A stretch of 36,366 bases of DNA, from NCBI GenBank assembly GCA_002307145.1, contig DBTR01000092.1, positions 1-36,366 on the forward strand. The letters are read 5' to 3'. The notes beneath the pieces are model-generated. The model did not search any database, was not told the origin of the DNA, and saw nothing but the letters and a program-made list of their open reading frames with translations. This document shows positions 32,501 through 36,366 of this stretch, in pieces (positions within the stretch are counted from its first letter, which is position 1; each line of letters begins with the position of its first letter). The position numbers were made by a program, and so were the translations under genes. Source of the DNA: Rhodospirillum sp. UBA1311 (GTDB lineage Bacteria > Pseudomonadota > Alphaproteobacteria > Rhodospirillales > Rhodospirillaceae).

Positions 32501-33284
32501 TCATCGGCGAGAGCAGCACGTCGATCGCCGCGCGGCCCTGGCGCTTGAAATAGCGCTCCACCAGCATCGGCACGGTCAGATTGCCGAGGTCGCGGTCGGC
32601 GAAGCGCATGTGAAACACCGCAAGCGGGATCGCTCCCCGGGATTCGATCTCGGCGATCAGGGCGTCATAGGGCGCGAGGTCGCCGTTCGCCCAGTACGAC
32701 TGATAGAACCAGATGCCGATCACCGGCGCGTCGCCGCCCAACCCGAGGCGTTCCCGCTCCCAGGCAAGATAGGCATCGGTGTTGGAAGCGCCGACGTAAT
32801 CGGGGTGATAGATGCCTTCGGTCGGAAGGTCGCAGGGCGGCTCAGGCGTGCCCAGGTCCGCGCCCAATTCGCGGCACAGCGTCAGGATCAGGTTGCGAGC
32901 GTTGTCCACCCCGCCGCGCCGAAGATATGCGTAGCGCAGGCGGAACGCCTCGGAGCCGAAGCCGGTGGAGGCAGTTTTCGCCAGCGCGAGCTCGTCGGCC
33001 GCCATCGCCGTCGCCTGGACGTGGACGAGCTTGCCCGCCGCCGCTTCGAGCAACGCATCGAGGCCCGGGATCGACTCCGTGCCGCCGTGGGGCAGGAGGA
33101 TCAGCGCGTCGGCGGCGCGCACCGTATCCGCGAAGGCGGCGATATCGTCCGGACCGGCAAGGGCATCGCGGCAACGCGCGACCACGCGCACGCCTTCCGG
33201 CAACAGCATGGCGGCTTCGGCGATCGCGGGAAGATTCATTCCCGTCGCGTCGACGATGGCAACCACCAGTTCACCACAGGCCAT
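29526..33284 (-). CDS. cobN: CobN, cobaltochelatase large subunit
   Basis: This 1,252-residue subunit of the ATP-dependent CobNST chelatase inserts Co2+ into hydrogenobyrinic acid a,c-diamide in aerobic cobalamin synthesis. Family marks include FHHYPPKNDRLGAAAGLDSF, VIHVGTHGTLEWLPGKSVGL, HNPGEGTQAKRRAYA, the long RFIPPGGSGAPTRGCVDILP stretch with TGRNFYSVDP, and the C-terminal SYNVDSSDPRKPLVRST. BchH (Mg chelatase) is the relative, but these motifs and the cobalamin riboswitch upstream favour CobN. The ATG at 33284 is set by GGAGGG 6 bases upstream. An intrinsic-type hairpin lies only about 32 bases before the start. The cobS/cobT and cobW genes are not in the window. Confidence 0.94.
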   Translation of the reverse strand: MACGELVVAIVDATGMNLPAIAEAAMLLPEGVRVVARCRDALAGPDDIAAFADTVRAADALILLPHGGTESIPGLDALLEAAAGKLVHVQATAMAADELALAKTASTGFGSEAFRLRYAYLRRGGVDNARNLILTLCRELGADLGTPEPPCDLPTEGIYHPDYVGASNTDAYLAWERERLGLGGDAPVIGIWFYQSYWANGDLAPYDALIAEIESRGAIPLAVFHMRFADRDLGNLTVPMLVERYFKRQGRAAIDVLLSPMSFSLARTGTDAAAMLSDLDVPVLQMIMTGNPRAVWEATEQALSPVDVSMSVAQPEFDGVIVGTVASTREIGGADPATGAHLVRRMPVPDRVRHLVAWALNWAALRRTPPEKRRIAILFHHYPPKNDRLGAAAGLDSFASVKAMLDRLKADGHTVAREYADGEELAAELLDRLTNDRRYLQPREMARRAAGNVDAPTAARWHAERGAKLRGEIEATWGLPPGESFCHDGKLLIGGVVNGNMFIGIQPSRDGMKDGQSPLLATDGATMHDPFLPASHHYLAYYRWLREAFGAQAVIHVGTHGTLEWLPGKSVGLSEACHPDAAIADLPNLYPYIIHNPGEGTQAKRRAYAAILDHMVPAQTHAGKTEAMDAIEELLEKAYFAGQEDPAKLPLLIDEIWDLVAEVHLDADLGLDRATAEAAPHAFIQTLHGYLNTIDASSIADGLHVFGQPPDGPRFNETLIHLTRLPNGDAPSLWDAIARSKGLAGADAAPLGQILDEAKAALDDLDARGWTAETIAAVTAERFRRSGLVREALTFVAEVVRPKLVQTTDELEYLARGVAGRFIPPGGSGAPTRGCVDILPTGRNFYSVDPGKIPTREAWKVGVMQGDALVARYRAEHGKFPEQLGMVLWASPTMRTRGDDVAEILYLMGARPVWDASNGRVKNVEVIPLAERAFLRLDVTVRASGLLRDTFPALMSLIDTAARMVAALKEPEDVNFLARNVAVDRDELLKAGVAPEDAARRAGFRVFSDRPGTYGTGVQDLLESGQWENVEDLGEVFIQWGGYAFGAGVHGEPAHGEFRRGLGRVDLTVQSLDTRESDIFSSDDYNGYQGGMNAAVKAISGRYAPSYNVDSSDPRKPLVRSTAEESRFVFRTRVLNPKWIAGMKRHGFKGAGDMATLVEYCTQWDATSGILDDWQYAEMANTYAFDPEMQAFFREHNPYALQEIAARLLEAISRNLWENPGDAAVQLETLLLDAEGQIEDRIAPCPKGAAAE

Positions 33285-33315
33285 GACGGTACCCTCCTTC
33301 TCCAGATACAAAACG

Positions 33316-33349
33316 AAAAAGCGGCGGCGACTGGGGGAGCCGCCGCCGC
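33316..33349 (-). terminator. Strong intrinsic terminator just upstream of cobN
   Basis: GCGGCGGCG (33321-33329) and CGCCGCCGC (33341-33349) pair perfectly; on the minus strand T5 then CGTTTTG follow the stem. It lies between the cobalamin riboswitch and the cobN ribosome-binding site, so read-through into cobN must be controlled here or the terminator limits leader transcripts. Confidence 0.75.
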
Positions 33350-33467
33350 AAGGCTGCCGGTCCGCTGCTCGGTGCGGATCGGTTATTCGCGACCTTCAAC
33401 AGGGGAGGATCGTTCGGGCCGTTGGGTCGAAGGATCCAGGCTTCAGGTCACGTACCACTCATGGAGG

Positions 33468-33644
33468 TCATGGATCGGCCGGAGTAACCCCGCCGTCGAA
33501 TCCGGGCGCTGTGTGGGCGCACGGAAAAATGAACGGCAGGGCCTCGAGAAACGCCTGAAGCGGGCCCAGAAACGTCGGCAAGAACGAGGGAACGCCCGAG
33601 AAACGGGCGAGAATGGCAAACGAAAAGCCGGGTTCGGGGTACAT
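33468..33644 (-). CDS. Possible small ORF of 58 residues, doubtful
   Basis: The frame starts MYPEPGFSFAILARFSGV, is mostly hydrophobic through FLPTFLGPLQAFLEALPFIF and ends PCAHTAPGFDGGVTPADP. One membrane segment is possible. The position between riboswitch and terminator resembles that of small cobalt-transport proteins, but the CbtB histidine motif is absent, the ribosome-binding site is poor and third-position GC (about 70 percent) is below that of the neighbours. It may be a chance frame. Confidence 0.2.
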   Translation of the reverse strand: MYPEPGFSFAILARFSGVPSFLPTFLGPLQAFLEALPFIFPCAHTAPGFDGGVTPADP

Positions 33645-33735
33645 CGCGACAGATCCGATTCATGACACTCAAACGTGCGCCACCAACGGGATCCCGCACC
33701 GCGCACACCCCCCGGTCTGCGGTCGTGACGCGTGC

Positions 33736-33908
33736 GATTGGCAGGTCTCCTGGCTCGCGGGTCCGGGCTTTCGTCCGCCTTCCCAGTCCATCCAGGGGAC
33801 CAGTGGCCAAGAGGACGTCAGCTCACCGCTTACAGTTGCGGGGACAGCGCCGGAATCGAACCGGCTTCCCTTTTCACCCCCGGTCACCCGGGGGAACCAT
33901 CGCATCGG
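33736..33908 (-). ncRNA. Cobalamin riboswitch
   Basis: On the minus strand the aptamer runs from GATGCGATGGTTCC, through AAAAGGGAAGCCGGT and the CCGCAACTGTAAGCGGTGAGC core region at 33821-33841, to the B12-box GCCACTG (33801-33807), CTGGGAAGGCG and closing GAGCCAGGAGACCTGCC (33740-33756). All conserved elements are in order. It represses downstream genes when adenosylcobalamin is plentiful. cobN is the only recognised gene downstream. Confidence 0.95.
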
Positions 33909-33913
33909 AGATA

Positions 33914-33943
33914 TTGTTACACTATAACAAATAAGCCCGTCAA
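33914..33943 (-). promoter_or_regulatory. cobN promoter with embedded Zur-box-like palindrome
   Basis: On the minus strand TTGACG (33938-33943), 16 bases, then TGTAAC (33916-33921) form a plausible promoter just upstream of the aptamer. Within it TTGTTATAGTGTAACAA (33914-33930) is a 17-bp palindrome with one mismatched pair. As I recall the proteobacterial Zur operator core is TGTTATAATATAACA, matching 13 of 15. A zinc-Zur repressor bound here would block the promoter. Fur-family members other than Zur are possible. Confidence 0.55.
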
Positions 33944-33960
33944 GCCGAAACCGACGAATT

Positions 33961-35034
33961 TCAGCCGTTCAACCCGACATCCAGGCCGAACGCCCGCAGC
34001 ACTTTCAGCACCGCCACCGGCACCGTCATCGTTCCCGCCTCGACGCTTTCGCGCACCTCGGGCAGGCAGGCGCGGACATCCGGATGGCTCTTGACCGCGT
34101 CCATCAACTTGTCCTCGATCATGCTCCACATCCACTTGATCCGCTGGCGGCGGCGGACCTCGGCAAGATCGCCGGATTCGCTCAACAGCTTGCGATGCGC
34201 GTCGATGCTCTCCCACAGATCGTCGAGACCGAGGCCGGTCAGGCCGCTGATTTTCAGCACCGGCGGACGCCAGGCGGCGGTGGCCGGAGTCATGATGTGC
34301 AGCGCGTTGGCGTAGTGCTGGCGCGCCGCCTCCGCCTTCTGCTCGTTGTCACCCTCGCTCTTGTTGACCGCGATCAGGTCGGCGAGTTCGAGGACGCCTT
34401 TCTTGATTCCCTGGAGTTCGTCGCCCGCGCCGGGGAGCATCAGCACCAGGAAGAAATCGGTCATGTCGGCGACCACGGTCTCGTTCTGGCCCGCACCGAC
34501 GGTTTCCACCAGGATCACGTCGTAGCCCGCCGCCTCCATCACCAGCATCGTCTCGCGCGTGGTGCGGGTGACGCCGCCCAGGCGGCCGGACGACGGCGAC
34601 GGACGGATGTAGGCGTCGGGGTTGTTGGCGAGGGTTTCCATCCGCGTCTTATCGCCGAGGATGCTGCCGCCGGAACGGCTGGAACTCGGGTCCACGGCAA
34701 GCACCGCGACCTTGTGCCCCTTCCCGGTGAGGAGATTGCCGAAACACTCGATGAACGTGGACTTGCCGACGCCGGGAACGCCGGTGATGCCGATGCGGTG
34801 CGCGCTCCCCGCATGCGGCGCGAGGCGCACCAGCAGCTCCTGCGCAAGCTTCTGGTGGTCGGGGTTGCTGCTTTCCACCAGCGAGATCGCGCGAGCGAGC
34901 CGGGCGCGATCGCGGGAAAGCACGCCGTCGACGTAGTCGTCGAGGGAAAGGGAGGCGCGCTTGACGCGCGCCTCCTGCCGATCGTTGGGCGGTGTAACCG
35001 AAACCCGACCGGTATCCACCGAGAGCGCGGTCAT
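33961..35034 (-). CDS. meaB: MeaB, methylmalonyl-CoA mutase chaperone GTPase
   Basis: This 357-residue G3E-type P-loop GTPase has Walker A GVPGVGKST (85-93), VDPSSSRSGGSILGDKTRM, ETVGAGQNE and the guanine-specificity NKSEGD. MeaB gates adenosylcobalamin loading and protects methylmalonyl-CoA mutase from inactivation. The ATG shares one base with the mutase stop (TGATG), so the two are coupled; a GTG one codon upstream is a minor alternative. The family was once called ArgK. Its stop lies 18 bases from the -35 of the cobN promoter, with no terminator between. Confidence 0.95.
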   Translation of the reverse strand: MTALSVDTGRVSVTPPNDRQEARVKRASLSLDDYVDGVLSRDRARLARAISLVESSNPDHQKLAQELLVRLAPHAGSAHRIGITGVPGVGKSTFIECFGNLLTGKGHKVAVLAVDPSSSRSGGSILGDKTRMETLANNPDAYIRPSPSSGRLGGVTRTTRETMLVMEAAGYDVILVETVGAGQNETVVADMTDFFLVLMLPGAGDELQGIKKGVLELADLIAVNKSEGDNEQKAEAARQHYANALHIMTPATAAWRPPVLKISGLTGLGLDDLWESIDAHRKLLSESGDLAEVRRRQRIKWMWSMIEDKLMDAVKSHPDVRACLPEVRESVEAGTMTVPVAVLKVLRAFGLDVGLNG

Positions 35035-36366
35035 CACGCCACCGCCGAATCGTCGTAGCCGAGATGGGCCATCAACTTGATCAGCACTTCCTTGGCGGAT
35101 TCCGAAATCACCGTGCCGGGGGGGAAGATCGCCGACGCGCCGAAGTCGTAAAGCGCCTGGAAGTCCTGGGGCGGAATCACGCCGCCGACGATGATGAGGA
35201 TGTCCTCGCGGCCCATCTTCTTCAGTTCGTCGCGCAGCGCCGGGACCAGGGTCAGATGGCCCGCCGCGAGAGAGGAGACGCCGACGACGTGGGCGTCGTT
35301 TTCCACCGCCTGGCGCGCGGCTTCCTCCGGGGTCTGGAACAGCGAGCCGATGTCGACGTCGAAGCCCATGTCGGCGAAGCCGGTGGCGATCACCTTCTGG
35401 CCGCGGTCATGGCCGTCCTGGCCCATCTTCGCGAGGAAGATGCGGGGACGACGGCCTTCCCGGGCCTCGAAGCGTTCGATCAGTGCGGCGACGTCCTTCA
35501 TCTGCTGCGAGTCCTTTCCAACCTCGGCGGTGTAGACGCCCGAGATCGCCCGGATCACCGCCTTGTGACGCCCGAACACCTTTTCGCAGGCGTCGGAGAT
35601 TTCGCCGAGCGAAGCGCGCGCACGCACCGCGTTGACGGCGATTTCGAGAAGGTTGCCATAGTTGGCTTCGCCGCGCTTGGCGCCCGCCGCCTCGGTGATC
35701 CGGTTAAGCCACTTGTCGACTTCGGCTTGGTCGCGATTGGCGCGCAGCTTTTCGAGCTTTTCGATCTGCTTCTTGCGCACCTCGGTGTTCTCGACCTTCA
35801 AGACGTCGACGGATTCCTCCTCGTCGAGCTTGAACTTATTGACGCCGACCACGGTCTGGCGACCGGCGTCGATGCGGGCCTGGGTGCGGGCGGCGGCCTC
35901 CTCGATGCGCATCTTCGGAATCCCCGCCTCGATCGCCTTGGCCATGCCGCCGGAGGCTTCGACTTCCTCGATATGGGCCCAGGCGCGGCGCGCGAGCTGG
36001 TCGGTCAGGCTCTCGACGTAATACGAACCCGCCCACGGGTCGATGATGTTGCAGATCCCGGTTTCCTGCTGGATGAACAGCTGGGTGTTACGCGCGATCC
36101 GCGCCGAGAAGTCGGTGGGCAGGGCGAGGGCTTCGTCGAGGGCGTTGGTGTGCAGCGACTGGGTGTGACCCTGGGCCGCCGCCATCGCCTCGATCTGGGT
36201 GCGCACGACGTTGTTGAACACGTCCTGCGCGGTGAGCGACCAGCCCGAGGTCTGCGAGTGGGTGCGCAGCGACATCGACTTGACGTTCTTCGGGTCGAAG
36301 CCTTTGACGATCTTCGCCCAGAGCAGGCGCGCGGCCCGCATCTTCGCCACTTCCATGAAGAAGTTC
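35034..36366 (-). CDS. scpA: Methylmalonyl-CoA mutase large subunit (C-terminal part)
   Basis: The gene is cut by the right window edge; about 443 C-terminal residues are present. It reads FFMEVAKMRAARLLWA, TSGWSLTAQDVFNNVVRTQIEAMAA and ETGICNIIDPWAGSYYVE in the catalytic barrel, then the cobalamin-binding domain with the DxHxxG motif in KMGQDGHDRGQKVIA and SSLAAGHLTLVP, ending FGASAIFPPGT. The enzyme interconverts (R)-methylmalonyl-CoA and succinyl-CoA with adenosylcobalamin. Other names are mutB/mcmA. It is upstream of and coupled to meaB. Confidence 0.95.
   Translation of the reverse strand, partial: NFFMEVAKMRAARLLWAKIVKGFDPKNVKSMSLRTHSQTSGWSLTAQDVFNNVVRTQIEAMAAAQGHTQSLHTNALDEALALPTDFSARIARNTQLFIQQETGICNIIDPWAGSYYVESLTDQLARRAWAHIEEVEASGGMAKAIEAGIPKMRIEEAAARTQARIDAGRQTVVGVNKFKLDEEESVDVLKVENTEVRKKQIEKLEKLRANRDQAEVDKWLNRITEAAGAKRGEANYGNLLEIAVNAVRARASLGEISDACEKVFGRHKAVIRAISGVYTAEVGKDSQQMKDVAALIERFEAREGRRPRIFLAKMGQDGHDRGQKVIATGFADMGFDVDIGSLFQTPEEAARQAVENDAHVVGVSSLAAGHLTLVPALRDELKKMGREDILIIVGGVIPPQDFQALYDFGASAIFPPGTVISESAKEVLIKLMAHLGYDDSAVA

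Larger units (their letters stand above)
33285..33735 (-). other. Long cobN leader downstream of the riboswitch aptamer
   Basis: These 451 bases separate the aptamer from cobN. Contents seen are a hairpin GTGCGC/GCGCAC (33675-33706) right after the aptamer, a possible 58-codon frame (33468-33644) and the terminator at 33316. No recognised gene such as cbtB or cobW is present. Confidence 0.5.

Noticed and set aside
29697..33665. Plus-strand frame of about 1,300 codons opposite cobN
   Set aside because: Same shadow effect; it has low-complexity His/Arg/Glu composition while cobN motifs are clear on the other strand.
33845..33880. tRNA-like text (GGAATCGAACC) near the right end
   Set aside because: It is part of the cobalamin aptamer. 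No acceptor stem or anticodon arm surrounds it.

Overview
The window is GC-rich DNA from a bacterial chromosome, most likely an alphaproteobacterium, with Rhodospirillales-like affinity as a guess. This is inferred from the high third-position GC, a SAM-II riboswitch (an alphaproteobacterial class), an aerobic-type cobN under a cobalamin riboswitch, and a methylmalonyl-CoA mutase/meaB pair. Both window edges cut genes: urtA on the left and the methylmalonyl-CoA mutase on the right. I see no rRNA, tRNA, CRISPR array or intact transposase.

Layout. (1) 1-5.2 kb: the 5' end of urtA (urea ABC transporter binding protein) is divergent from an unusual hybrid histidine kinase. Its sensor half is a whole NCS1 nucleobase/allantoin-type permease followed by a cysteine cluster. 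It overlaps a gene for a REC-LuxR response regulator. A DUF1636 metal-binding protein converges on them. (2) 5.2-5.9 kb: a non-coding stretch with a likely integrase remnant. (3) 5.9-13.1 kb: a complete nqrABCDEF-apbE-nqrM operon for the Na+-pumping NADH:quinone oxidoreductase and its flavin and iron maturation factors, ending in a perfect hairpin. (4) 13.1-13.8 kb: a 43-aa basic protein and a cold-shock gene. (5) 13.8-23.7 kb: a sulfur/methionine region. On the minus strand metQ-metN-metI lead into a SAM methyltransferase and a DMSP-lyase-like cupin. Divergent on the plus strand are a FAD 2-hydroxyacid dehydrogenase, a class I aminotransferase, metB behind a SAM-II riboswitch, and a methionine/kynurenine-type aminotransferase. 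(6) 23.7-25.5 kb: a DUF4153 membrane protein. (7) 25.5-29.5 kb: a GH30-GH3 glycosidase pair bracketed by perfect 31-bp direct repeats. A truncated cspA fragment lies just inside the left repeat, and an 8-G tract puts the GH30 start codon out of frame. (8) 29.5-36.4 kb, minus strand: methylmalonyl-CoA mutase and meaB, then a promoter carrying a Zur-box-like palindrome, a cobalamin riboswitch and cobN.

How the genes fit together. The kinase/regulator pair probably senses a nucleobase, allantoin or related nitrogen compound and may control urea uptake. The methionine block could import methionine, methylate or transaminate it, and process a DMSP-like product, while metB expression follows SAM level. 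The cobN block supplies cobalamin, the cofactor that the neighbouring mutase needs and that MeaB protects. These couplings are inferences from gene order and family, not demonstrated.
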